From Labia minor (taxonomy: Eukaryota; Arthropoda; Insecta; Dermaptera; Spongiphoridae): a DNA stretch of 64,000 nt. The translations under genes were made by a program, and so were the position numbers. Positions 45,198-58,300 of this stretch are shown here, one piece after another. The notes beneath the pieces were generated by a model. It was given only the letters and a program-made list of their open reading frames with translations. It was not told the DNA's origin and ran no database searches. The stretch spans positions 71,387,719 to 71,451,718 of the forward strand of contig OY720348.1 of the NCBI GenBank assembly GCA_963082975.1. Reading direction: 5' to 3'. Each line of letters starts with the position of its first letter. Within the stretch, counting starts at the first letter, position 1.

Positions 45198-47614
45198 TCA
45201 GGCTCGTTGTCCTTCGCAATGAGAGCCAAAAAGCATTACTCTTGCAGGTGCTTGGCAAAGACTACCGCCAGGATTAGGCGCTGTTCTTATGAGTGGCGCA
45301 GGCCTAATTGGGCTGTTTCCAGGTGAGCCGAAGTTGAAAGCTCCTTCAGGTGTTTGTTGATCGTACGGAGCTCCAAGGACCATCATTCTTCCGGGGCCCT
45401 GGGATAAGTTCGCACCGGGACTAAAAACATACAAAATATTATTAGTTTTATGTAGATCGGAAATAAATAACTTGACATTGGATGTAGCAATGATATCCTT
45501 GGTCTGAATGAATGAATTTAATTTAATTTTTTTTTAAGTTTGGTTTATCAATATCATACTTCTACAATTCCACGGAAAAATAAGTCAGATTATTAGCAAG
45601 AGATGATAAACTAAACTTAGCATTGGTAAATCATTCATCCAATCAAAATTCTTTTAATCATCTTAATTTTTTTTCCTTTTAGAAAAATGTCTACAATTTC
45701 AGTTTCCTTATTAACTCTTTTATTAATAAACTGTCAATTATTTATTGTTTTGATTAAATTCCTGAGAATTATATATCATGGAATTAATTCTGTCTATGAA
45801 ATAATTCTTTTTATATTTATATAAATAGATTAAATAGCAAAAAGAGAGATATTATAATTCACAAATGAATTCACAAAAAGAGAGATACATTTTTTTCAAA
45901 ATTAATTCTATTCAATAATAATTTATATTTTGAATATTTTCTTTATTGTTACATTCGTTATTATTTATCGATTTTAAATTGAAATTTTTTTTTTAAATAA
46001 ATTGTTAAAAACAATTATTGAATATAAATTTAAAGTAACTTTAACCAAAAAAATAAAATTATTTATGACAAAGAACAATTTAATTGATAATATTAATGAC
46101 TTATATTCTTTGAAAAGATATGTAATTTTTCAAATGCTTCGATAATCAAAATAGAGGATAATATATTTTTTTTCAGATACCTATTTGTCAGAATAATAGA
46201 TATAATATAATATAATAATATGATATTTTTGACAGTTGTATTTATTCCCTTGGTAAGTTTATAGATCTGGTTTGAATTTTCATTTTGCATTTTAACAAAA
46301 AAAAAAAAAAAAAACAATAGATTTATTGTCATAGATATTTGTTATTAAAAGGAAAATTTTCTGAAAAAAGGACCATGAAATAAAATATTCAAGGAGTTTA
46401 TAAAGAATTATGAACTAAAAAGATTTGATAATTTGAAGGCTTAAAATGTGAGATATCATTATTTAATGATCACGATGCTATTTTGATTTTCTAGAATCTT
46501 ATTAAACTAAATACTTATAAGACGATTGATAATTTCAACAGTGTATTTCCTGCTTGATTTGTCATCTTTTAATTAAGAACTAAACGGTATGCTTGAATTA
46601 AAAAAAAATGATTAAAATTTCAAAATAAGTAAATCATTTACATTGTTGTAGTTATGATGAAATTAATTTCAATTTATAAAATTGTATTAAAATATTCTTA
46701 TCAATAATGTTTAATAATATTATATGAAATCTAATTGATAATTTGTATTATTTAAGTGATTCTTATGATTATTATCTATTTGTAAGTAGTTTTTCATTTC
46801 GTTGTGTTTAGAATGGATCCAAATTTACCTTAAAGTGCATCCTGAAGGGAAATTAGAATTTGCTTCTCGATGCACTCGATTAAGATGTCGAATTAAGTAA
46901 CTATCCCTTACAAAAGTTCGTCTGCAAATGTGACATTCGTAGTTTGCACTAGTGGAATGAGTCTTTATATGAATTGCAAATTGATTTTTGGAACTGAATG
47001 TCAGACTGCATCTTTCACAATTGAGTGGCTTCTCTGCCACATGACTCCAACGATGTGCTGTCACATAACTTTTCACGGCAAATCTTTTATTACATATTTC
47101 GCACGAATATGGCCTCTCGCCTGTATGAACCCGTTTATGTGTATTCAAGCTACTCTTCTGTGTAAAACGTTTTAAACAAAGATCACATTGAAATGGTCTC
47201 TCTCCGGTGTGGGTCCTCATATGCACTTCCAGGTACGGTTTCCGGCAAAAACTTGCTTCACAAACGGTACAATGAAATGGTTTGCTTCCCGAATGCAATT
47301 TCATATGAACGTAATAGGAGGAGGCTGAAGAGAGAACTTTTCCACATATTTTACATGCTTGGGCTTTGGGTCGGTGAATATTGTCAGGTTTGTTATTGAT
47401 GGAATCGGACTTTTCAGGTGCTGACTGTTGGAGAATGTTGGCATTGGATTCTGCTGGCCGTGGGGGGCAACTAAAACATCAAACACAATTCAATCAAAAA
47501 AAAATAAGTAAAAGAATAGGAAAATCAAAGAAACTGATCAAGATGGGATAGACTCGACAGTTAGAATCATTACCTTGGTAAGTTTATAGATTCGTTTCGA
47601 TTTTCACTTTGCAT
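45198..47614 (-). CDS. C2H2 zinc-finger protein, six fingers, three coding exons
   Basis: Exons join in frame on the minus strand: 47574-47614 (MQSENRNESINLP plus two bases, donor GTAATG), 46829-47470 (acceptor GTTTTAG, donor GTAAAT) and 45198-45420 (acceptor TTTTTAG, stop TGA); 301 residues. Six canonical C2H2 fingers run from about residue 53 (ACKICGKVLS) to about 220, with HTGERPF and HTGERPY linkers. A Pro/Gly-rich tail follows (SPGNSPIRPAPLIRTAPNPG). By family it is a nuclear sequence-specific DNA-binding protein. It is unlike the cassette zinc fingers: fingers differ from one another, GC content is normal for coding, and it is single copy. I do not recognise the orthologue. The GC-rich patch at 47770-47900 probably holds the promoter or 5' UTR. 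Confidence 0.88.
46244..46290 (-). pseudogene. Degenerate duplicate of zinc-finger gene exon 1, inside its intron
   Basis: The minus strand reads ATGCAAAATGAAAATTCAAA, then CTATAAACTTACCAAGG. The true exon 1 has ATGCAAAGTGAAAATCGAAA, then CTATAAACTTACCAAGG. The donor is GG instead of GT and there is a frame change, so it cannot substitute as a first exon. Confidence 0.7.
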
Positions 47615-47764
47615 TTTAAGGAAAATTGAAGTTTTTTATTAAATTGATTGGCATGGATATTATATTCTAAAAAGGAACATTATCTGAATGATATTCAAAA
47701 GGAAACATCAATTGAATGAAAAAATGATTAATCGAGTATTCTAATAAAATTTATAGTATAATAT

Positions 47765-47905
47765 TTAGATATGGCACTGAAATAGTAAGGCCAGAGGAAA
47801 CGAGCCGAGTGTTGTTGAAAGGAACCTCAGCGCCCAGACGACGCTGACAACAACGCGAGATGGCGCGAGATCTAACTTGCAACAACACCAACAACACCAA
47901 CAACA
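47765..47905 (-). promoter_or_regulatory. GC-rich upstream region of the zinc-finger gene
   Basis: 150-290 bases upstream of the ATG at 47614. It contains CpG-rich words (GATCTCGCGCCATCTCGCG; GTCAGCGTCGTCTGGGCGC on the minus strand) followed toward the distal side by a GTT-rich repeat. The contrast with the AT-rich surroundings suggests promoter or 5' UTR. No TATA box or mapped start can be claimed. Confidence 0.45.
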
Positions 47906-48700
47906 ACATAGTAGCGAAATAGTTGACAAATATACCTCCTCCTCCTCCCTCTTTTCATTAAATACAATTTCATTAGAAAATTAATATATTTTTTCAAAAT
48001 CAATTAAATATATGAAACTGCAAGAAAAGTATATTTTTATTACACAAAATTATAATTTTTTAAATAATTTAAAATCAAACAAATATAATAATAATAATAA
48101 GCGAAAAGATTGGATTGAATTCTAATATATTTATGATATAAAAAGCTTACTCATTAATCGAAATTGTAATAAATTTTCTTCAAACACGATTAATTTTTGC
48201 AATTTGTTTGTTTTTCATTAAATTAATTAAAAATTTAGTTTATATATATATATATTTCAATTTATTTATATAAATTTTATGATTATAATAAAAATATATG
48301 TATTAAATATGAATATTATTAATTATATTTATTCTTTGCTTTGCTGGGAGAAAAAAACATCTAATACAAATAAAAGTAATTATTATTTTTAATATAATAT
48401 ATTAAAAAATAAATATATATATATATTTTTTTTCAATTTATTTATATAGATTTTATGATTATACTATATATAAAAATATATGTATTAAATATGAATATTA
48501 TTAATTATATTTATTCTTTGCTTTGCTAGGAGAAAAAAAAACATCTAATACAAATAAAAGTAATTATTATATTCTTATTATTTTATATCTTACATTTGAA
48601 ATAATTATTTTCTTAATTTAAAATTTGAATTTCTACTTGAATTTTAAATCAGGGATAAGAATTTTGTAATGTCACGTATGGGGTTACACCCTCCCTACTC
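47906..48700. repeat. AT-rich spacer with a roughly 165-bp tandem duplication
   Basis: 48240-48382 and 48415-48564 are near copies, sharing ATGTATTAAATATGAATATT, CTTTGCTTTGCT and AAAACATCTAATACAAATAA. Nothing else is recognised. Confidence 0.7.
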
Positions 48701-49145
48701 TTTTATATACTTTAAAAAAGCTACACTAATACAACGATGATGGAGAATAAGAGAGATGCCACCCTCTGGATCAATTTAACATAAAAATTAAATCAGAATT
48801 GTTGTTATTGTATTTTTTTTAAAGGTTTTACTTTAAATAGTGTAGTATACATGTAAATTGTTTTGTTTTAAGTCACATTAACAATAAATATAGAGAAAGA
48901 GCCAACAGTCACGAAAAGCAATTGAATATATGTGGTAGTCCCCATATGACTTTCCAATCGATATATACAATAGTTTAAATATATTTATTTCCATTGGCTT
49001 TTATTTTTTTTTTAAATACTTTCAAAAAATTGCTTTAAACAATAAAATAGTAAAATATTTTCAAAAACTATATTAAAAAAATAAAAAATAATATTATTTG
49101 AAAATGACTAATATGCAAAAATATATTATCTATTAAAGAGGATTT
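48701..49145. other. AT-rich spacer, nothing recognised
   Basis: No supported gene or element. Confidence 0.5.
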
Positions 49146-49149
49146 GAAA

Positions 49150-49720
49150 AAATCTCCACTTGACTATCTCGCAAATTTGAATTGATTTGATTAATATATA
49201 TTATATTTAAATTAAATTTAATTAATTAAATTAGAAATTAAAATTAATAAATAATATTTATTAAACCAGCGCGTGTTTGGCTCTTTGTTGATGACACTAC
49301 GTCACGTTCTGGTGCATGATTGGCAGTTAACGTGTTAAAAAATTTAAAAAATTAATTCTGGTACTTTCAGCGATTCAATCAAACTGAAAATCTTTATATA
49401 GCAGTTTTTATACAATTTTTAATCAGTTTAGAGGAAAAAAAATGAAAACGTGGTAGTTAATGGTTCTCTTCCGAATGAGCTACATTTTTCATAAGTTGAT
49501 AGAAAACTACGAATTTTGAATAATGACCGTGTACCAAATTTCATTATTCTAGCTCAAACCGTTTTTGCGTAATCTTGTTTACATACATACACACACAGAG
49601 ACATTTTTCTCAACATTAGTGAAAAAGACTCAAGGACCTTCAAAACGTATAAAAACATCAAAATCTCGACATCGAAAATTTTCATGACGACAATACTATC
49701 TCTGGCGAGTAGTAAAAAAT
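49150..49720 (-). repeat. Family 2 repeat copy
   Basis: Reverse complement of 15955-16600, including CTTGACTATCTCGCAAATTT at one end and ATACTATCTCTGGCGAG at the other. The TG microsatellite is reduced to ACATACATACACACACAG. Confidence 0.8.
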
Positions 49721-49825
49721 GAATAAAAAAATCGAATTTAGGTAGAGAAAATTATTGAGAATGAAAAATTAAGTAAGTGATTAAAAGCAAAGTGAGCTTG
49801 TAAGTTCGAGCAAAATGAGAAGGTG

Positions 49826-49843
49826 GTGGGGGGGGGGGGGGGG
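49826..49843 (+). repeat. Long G homopolymer
   Basis: An uninterrupted G tract of about 17-18 bases follows GGTGGTG. Similar tracts in this window sit inside MITEs; this one is not inside an element I could bound. Confidence 0.7.
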
Positions 49844-50117
49844 AAACACACTTTTTGGAATCAGAATGACTTGAAACGTGGTAATGTGTCAAAACTCGCA
49901 TATCGGTAATCAATCAGGATTACACTACTTTAATCTCAAAAAACTTAAAAAATATTTTATTGATTGAAAAATAAAAAGGTGCCCTTTTCATTAATCCACA
50001 CTGAATGAACCTCCCTCCTCCACTGACCAATACTTATTTCATAAATATAAATATAAAATAATATAATTCTAAACTGTAGGAGGTGGATTATATAGAAAAT
50101 TTAAATTTAACTAAAAC

Positions 50118-50383
50118 CTGATTTATTGGTAAAATAAGAAGTAAGGGAACGCATAGTGGGAGCAAAAAAAAGTCCTATTTTCAGCAAACTATTTTTTCCC
50201 ACCTTAAGTTTTTATTTTTTCTTATTTTTACTATACAAAATATTAACGAACACAAAAAAATAAATTCTAATAGTAGATTTAAGTGGGAGTTATCGGGACA
50301 TGTAAAAGTACTGGAACGCGTTCCGGTTCTGAAAAAAGGTAAGGGAACGTCGTTCCCCGCGTTCCCCTCCCAATACACCACTG
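50118..50383 (-). mobile_element. GGAACG-type MITE
   Basis: The reverse complement starts CAGTGGTGTATTGGGAGGGG. It runs through GAACGACGTTCCCTTACC and GAACCGGAACGCGTTCC to CCAATAAAT. It is the longest of the three copies (others 9365-9530 and 12780-13022). The target duplication is not clear. Confidence 0.6.
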
Positions 50384-50801
50384 TACCCTACCCTTCTACT
50401 TCTACAATAAAAATTTATGTACTATTCCTGATATTAGTTTCTATGCCCATATCGATCCCAATAAATTAATGTTATTATATCAAAAAAATTTAAATTTATT
50501 GAAAAAAAAAAATAAAAAATTAAAAACAAATGTTTAATTCATTTTTATTGAACCCTTGAAACGAAAATTTCCCTATTCAAATAAATAACTGGGTAATTGA
50601 ATATTTATCTAAAAAAAATAATAAATAAATAAATAAATAATGGTGATTAATAATGAAAATCAATTGCAAGATTTTAAAAATCAAGTAGTTCAAGGCAAGG
50701 CGTGGCTAGTTTGTTACGCAAGTGTTGGAAAGCTCTGGGTAAAGAGTAGTGGAGTGGTAAAGCCATCGAAGCATTTGATGTGTAGCGCAGTTCAAAGCAA
50801 C

Positions 50802-53800
50802 ATGTACTCTTCACTATTCTACCTCTTCCTTAGTTATACCGCCGTTACTTACGGTAAGCAAGCATTTATTCCATTTCTCTCTTCTATTGACTAAAAAAAA
50901 AAAATTATATAAATAAAAATAAATAGATATCCTAAATAAGTTTTTAATAATTTAAAAAAAAAATAAAATATAAATAATTAAATGGTAATTATATAAAAAA
51001 AAAATATTTTATTTCTTAGTTCTATCATTTTTCTACATTGAAATAATATTTCAATTTGTTGATGACACCACGTCACGTTCTGGTGCGTGATTGGCAGTCA
51101 ACGTGTTAAAAAATTAAAATAATTAATTCCGGTACTTTCAGCGATTCAATCAAACTGAAATCTATATATAGCAGTTTTATACAATTTTTAATCATGTGAT
51201 AAACTATCAAACATATAGCTTTATTTTTACAGTCAGTTTGGCAGTCACCGTGTTAAAAAATTTAAAAAATTAATTCCGGTATTTTCAGCGATTTAATCAA
51301 ATTGAAAATCTATATATAGCAGTTTTATACAATTTTTAATCAGTTTAGAGGAAAAAAAATGAAAACGTTAATGGTTCTCTTCCGAATGAGCTTAATTTCT
51401 CAAAAGGCAAGTTATTTTTGAAAAATCGATTATAAATCGAAATTATTTTCATTGATGATAGGTTCATTGATTGGTTTAATATTAGCAAATGGGGGTAGGA
51501 TCCATTCACACACACAATTACAAGAAAATAATTAATATTTTAATATTGAGAAATTGGATGCCCTCCCTCATTTTAATCTAAAATAATAAAAAAATACGAT
51601 CAATCATGATAAAAAAATATGTTCTATTAATAATTATATTTAATTCATTTTTAATGTAATTGTGGGATAACAGTAAATTGGATACATCTAATTAATTTAA
51701 CAATAATAAAAATATTCACTTTATAGTTAACTTTGGGGTAACATTGAGGCAGGTTTGGAAATGACCGAAACTTTATTTAACACTACTATTTTTTTTTTAT
51801 CTAAAATAGGGATTTAGGAGAAAAGGCCGGAGTTTAAGTATGGTAGTAGAGTTACTATTCCGTGTCTTAAATATAAGACAAGTTAGGGTAAAGTGGGTCG
51901 GATTGGGGAGCAAACATCCCATACCAATTGTAATAATTAATAAATAATAAAAAATAATAATAAAAGGGTAAGTAACATAAAGTATTCATCAATAGAAAAG
52001 AATAATTTACACAAAATGGAAAAATATTTAAGAAAAATTTAAAAAAAAAAATTATTTTCATGGTTTTATATATTTTATTATTATTATTAATATAAATATC
52101 TATATATATATATCTATATATCTATATATATATCTATATATATATATCTATATATCTATATATATATCTATATATATATATATATAGATATATATATTAA
52201 ATTAAATTAAATTAAATTAAATATATAATATGTACTTCCATGAAATAATTATATAGTTTAGTTCCTGTAATAATCATTATTTGCAGATTTATCTATTTAT
52301 ATATATATATTAATACTAATAATAAATAATAATTAAAAAAAAATTAAATTAACTTGTGATTTAATAATAATCATATCATATTATATATAATTATGTATAA
52401 TAGGATACTAAAAATGGAATATCCATAAATAAATGATATCATGCAAATAATAGCCATTGGGAACCCCCTCTACCTCTTCTGTCACCTTATCTGGTCTCAT
52501 CCTCCTTTCCCAAAAAAAAAAAGAAAAAATAAAATGAAACCACATTTTTTTGCCAAACCTTCTATAAATTCATACTGAAAAGAAAATAAACAAACTCTAT
52601 TTTGAATTTAATTTTATCTATTACGAGGGTGGGGTGAAAAGTTTTCGGTCTGACCAAAAAAAACGAAGTTTTTAAATTTTTTTTTTCTATATTTTTCAAC
52701 ATAATCTCCATCAACACTGATACATTTCTCATAACAGTGTTCTAATTAATTTAATTAATTAATTGATTGATTAAATTTGATTTAATTTAATTAATTAATT
52801 GATTGATTAAATTTGATTTAATTTAATTTAAGTCTCATCAACAGTTATGAATCGAGGTAAAAATTCGTTTGGATTACGGTAGAAATGGTTTTTCGAAGCA
52901 GTTTTCGGTTTATGGTTAGCAAACGCGGCACCCAAGTTGCACACAGCTTTCCATATTCAAAGGGTAGCGCAAAATATTTCGCACACGTTCAGCTGACATC
53001 GTACAGGTCTCAGCTATCTTGAATGTTGAAAAATAAAGCAAAAAAAAAAAATTTAAAAACATCATTTTTCTTGGTCAGGCCGGAAACTTTTCACCCCACC
53101 CTCGTATATACAAACTTTAATAATCTAAAGCAGGATTTCCCAAACTTTTTTTCAACGTCAACCTGTTTTAAATTTTCTTCTTATTTAATAGACCCCTATT
53201 TTTTTGGACGCAGTGTAAAATTAATAAAGTGAACTTAGAACGATGAGCATTTAAAAGCATTTAACAATTTAAAACAAAGTTTTATTAGTAGAGCTAATAT
53301 TATTTAATAAAACTTACAATTCTCTTAATTTCATAAATTATTTAGAGTAATTCCTAACTGAAAAAATTAAAATGAAGGTTGATGCTGTGATGACTTTTGA
53401 TAATGTTTTTGATATCAAGTTCCAATTTTGATTAATAATAAATTTCACAACTTTTGCATACGATAATATTAATATAATATTAATATTATCCAATATTTTT
53501 TTATATAAAAATTATGGGAAAATATTAATTAACAAAAAAATTAACTCAATCAAAAAAAAAAAATATTTAATTTTCATGGTATTTTATTTAGTTTGAAAAT
53601 TTAAAAAATAAATTCCAAAGGGAAATTCCTTAAAAAAAATTAAATCATGGACGACATCGTCCGCTCTAGCATTTTTGGCTCTCCGGACAATAGATATTAA
53701 TAAATAAATTGCCGACCCTATATTCGTAAAATTTATCACATTCATAACCAAAATGCCGTCCTTGCGATTTGCCGCAACGGAGAAATGACAAGATTGCCGC

Positions 53801-54757
53801 CCTCTATAGCGAGCCCTGTTTACGATTATAATAATATATAAAAGTGTAATAAATATATAACTTTAATAAATACTACTACTAGCAGGATCTGTTGACAATT
53901 GTTTGTATTTACTTTTTTATTTAGTTTTTATTTCATAAAGAAATTCTTTACATTTTTTTTAGTAATTGAAAGAGGAAATTTTACCATCGACCCAAAATAG
54001 CCCCTATTTGAAGCTCCATAGACCCCCAAAGGGTTCATCTGAACCCCGTTGAGAATGCCTTAATTAAAGTAATATAATTAGTATTAATTATACATAATCA
54101 TGCCTATATATACAATTTTATTCTAATTCTAATTAAATAAATCTAAATTTAAATTGACAATTTTTTTCATTATGATATTATCTCCACATTTATCACAAAC
54201 TCACTCAAATTATCAAATTATCAACCCCCCTCCCATCGGCATGGTGACATCATTGTCCCCTAAATTATATAAAAAATAATGGTGGGTTCCAGTAATGCCC
54301 CTCCCCCTCCCCCATCCTCTCCAGACAAATTAAAAGAAAAAAAATTCAATTGAAAGAATTAAAATAAAATGAATAAAAAATAATAATGACTATAGGTAAA
54401 ATAATTTACCTTGGCATCAATTATTATTCTTATGTAAATAAATAATGAAAATATCAATGTTTGTCATTTTTCGCTCATCTTTTTCAAATCTCAAGATTAC
54501 TTCATCGGTTACATTCGCTGTCCATGTACCCTTATTGCACAATATTACTTCATTATCATTCAAATTTTTTTTATTAAAAAAAAAAACTAATTCAAAAAAA
54601 ATATTTAAGAAATTGAGTGACTCAATATTATTTTAACATATAAATTTTTCTTGTTAGAGATAGTATTGCGATCACGAAAATTTTCAATGTTGAGATTTTG
54701 ATGTTTTTGTACGTTTTGAAGGTTCCTTAATGATTTTCACTAAGGTTGAGAAAAATG

Positions 54758-54795
<38 letters not shown>

Positions 54796-55293
54796 TATGG
54801 ACAAGATTACGCAAAAACGGTTTGAGCTAGAATCATGAAATTTGGTAAACGGGCATTATTCAAAATTTGTAGTTTTCTATCAACTTTTGAGAAATGCAGC
54901 TCAACCGGAAGAGAGTCATTACCTACAACGTTTTGATTTTTTTTCCTTTAAAGTCACCGTAAAAAAAAGCTATATGTTTGAGTTATTCACACGATTAAAA
55001 TTGTATAAAACTGCTATATATAGAATTTCAGCTTGATTGAATCGCTGAAAGTATCAGAATTAATTTTTTAACACTGCAAATCACGCGCCAACAAGTGACA
55101 TGGTGCCATCAACAAAGAGCCAATGATGCGCTGGTTTAATAAATATTATTTATTAATTTTAATTTATAATTTATAATTAATTAAATTTAATTTAAATATA
55201 ATATATTATGCTATTTAATCCAATTCAAATTGCGAGATAGTCGAATAGAGACACTCCTGCTTATTTTTATTAATAAAAATAATAAATTATTAA

Positions 55294-55333
<40 letters not shown>

Positions 55334-58300
55334 AAGTAAAAAGAAATATATATATATATATAAATTTTTAGTGTTAATCATTAAAATTTATAAAAAAATA
55401 AAGGGGGAGAATAATTAAAGTATTGGATTTCCCACTATTTCGATTATGACTAAATTTAATAGAAAATTCGAAATAAATTATTTAATTGTTTTAATCGTGA
55501 TCCAGGGAATTGAAAAACATCATTCAATTCAATAATTTAATAAATACTCATAAAACTAAAATATTATTTTAAATAATTTCCAAAGATAAGCTTAGTACTA
55601 ATAAAACTTAAAAAATAGTATATATATATATATATATATCATTTTTTTTCAATTGTTTAATGATTAATTGAAATTTGATTAATGATTATTTTTTTTATTT
55701 AATGAATTCAAATGCGATTTCGAAAATAATTCTATTCTAGACGGGTTTCTTTTTTACTATTGAATCTTCATCTGATGCTTAGATAACTTATAAATTCTTA
55801 ACTTGTTCAATTAGCATGATTGCGCACCTTGAGGGGCCCACATTTATTCAATTGCACAAGGACTTCTTCTTAAGAAGATGAATAAATGTTTACATTTATT
55901 GTTATCCATTATATTCATATTTATATTTAGAAATATGCAATTAAAAAAAAAACATGTGTTTATTATAAAGAAAACTGTGCTAAAATATATACTAACAGGT
56001 GTATTAATCTGACTGACATTTGACGGACTATTTGTTTTGATAAAAATCTGGAGTGTCTTCACTCGACTATCTCGCAAATTTGAATTGGATTAAATAACAT
56101 CATATATTATATTTAAATTAAATTTAATTAATTATAAATTATAAATTAATAAAATTAAATTAGATAAATAATATTTATTAAACCAGCGCATGTTTGGCTC
56201 TTTGTTGATGGCACCATGTCACGTGTTGGCGCGTGAGATTTGGAGTGATAAAAAATTAATTCCGGTACTTTCAGGGATTCAATCAAGCTGAAATTCTATA
56301 TATAGCAGTTTTATACAATTTTTAATCATGTGAAAAATTATCAAACATATATCTTTATTTTTACGCTCGGTTTAGAGGAAAATAATCAAAACCGGGACCT
56401 TCAAAACGTATAAAAACATCAAAATCCTAACATCGAAAATTTTCATGATCGCAATACTATCTCTGGCGAGATCGTAAAAACTATATTAATAAAATGTTTT
56501 TAAGTATGAATTTATTTTTAAAAAAAATATTCTAATGTATAAAAACTCTCTTTTCATATAATACTGTAACAATAATATATATAAATATATCCGGGAAGAG
56601 AGACATGCAAATTTCTAATCAAATTTGAATTATCCGGGTCATAAAACGTAAAGATATACAAAAAAGTAATATTTGAATTCTAGGTGGCATTTCATGATAT
56701 CAAAAATTGAGAAATTTTGAACAAAGTGCAGACAAAAACATTAATATATCTTGTTCATAATTTCTAAATTTTTGCTTATCTTTACGCTTCAAGACCCGGA
56801 GAATTCAAATATGACTTTAGAATCTTTTGTTCGATTATAGACTAAAATTGTGACTGAACCGATTATAATAAAATATATTTTGTTATTTTCCATTGATTTG
56901 AACATAGGCTATTTTTTTTTTATAAATAACTAATTAAATAACCCGAAAATTAATTTTTAAAATCTTATTTTAAGATCCACAAAGTTTTATGTTGAATTTA
57001 TATATAAATAGATATGTTTGCATCTGGCATAATTTTAATTCAATAAATATAAATTAAAGGAAGAAATTTATTTCCTGAAAATATACATTTTTATTATAAT
57101 AAATCAAATTATAATATTAAATACATATTAATTAACTTCTAATTCAATTTTTTATATTTTTTAATTTTTTTTTTTCTTTTAAATAATTTATTTGTTTTAA
57201 TTTCTTATATTTTAAGGATTTTAATGTTTTTAAATGTTATAAATGGTTTTCTCTTTAAATTTATTTATTATTTCAATGAATTTGAATTATTAATAACAAA
57301 TTTAACTTAATATATAAATTGATATATTTTTAACTACATTTTTATTTTAATTATAATTCCAATTCTAGGACTTAAAATTTTTATTTTAATGAGGATTCTG
57401 AAAAAATTAGTTCGTAGGATTCGGATTTGTCTCGAAAGTAAAAGGAGGAGGATATGGATAGGGAGGGTTGGAGGAATATGGTTGCGCAGCAAAGAACTTT
57501 CGAGTTTCTTAATGCAACAGGAGCCACATCGTCTCTAAATATTAATAATAGCGAAATGCCCATAAAATAGACAACACATTAAATATATATTCAAGGTTTC
57601 CTTTATTTTCATTTACCCCATTTGTCAAATTATATTAAAAATTTGTATAATAAATGAACTGAGTATTATAACCAATAATGAGTTGTACAAATAACAATTT
57701 CGTTTATAATTAAAAAAAAATAAATAAAACGAAAAGAAAGTGAAGATTTAATAAACTGATAGAAATAAAATAAATGAAAAAGTATTATATTCACATTTTC
57801 ATCAAAGTACTATGTATCACTTAGGGGATACGGGGGGCAGAGATCTCTTGGTTCTTAGTTCGCCACCAGCTATATATATATATATATATATAACGATTAA
57901 TATATTATCATTAAATATAATATAATTATTGCAGAATCTGAAATTTAGTTTTCTTAAGTTTAATTTAAAATAATTTATCCCCGTTTATGCTTTATTTTAT
58001 AAATAATTCTTCAACTATCAAAAATCTATTTTTAATAGAAATTTTTTTTTTTTTAGTGATTGCCGAAGATTGTGATCTTGATAATTGTAAAGAAATTGAG
58101 CATTATGCAATGCTAGGATGTACACCAGTCTATGAAAATGGCAAATGTTGTCCTGTCAAATTTGATTGTGAAGGTATGTGTATGATTTTATTTTTTTTTT
58201 TTTTTTATTCAAAAATTAGTATGTATTTTTACTTCAAATAAATAGAATAACTAGTTAGATAAATAGATATTTATAAAAATGAAATTTAATTAAGCTTTCT

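Noticed and set aside
47301..47486. 61-codon minus frame overlapping the zinc-finger exon
   Set aside because: It is in a different frame from the spliced exon, which keeps ACKIC and joins exon 1 in phase.
50640..50801. N-terminal extension MVINNENQLQDF... before the signal peptide
   Set aside because: A signal peptide beginning at 50802 fits better. The longer start would bury it 54 residues inside.
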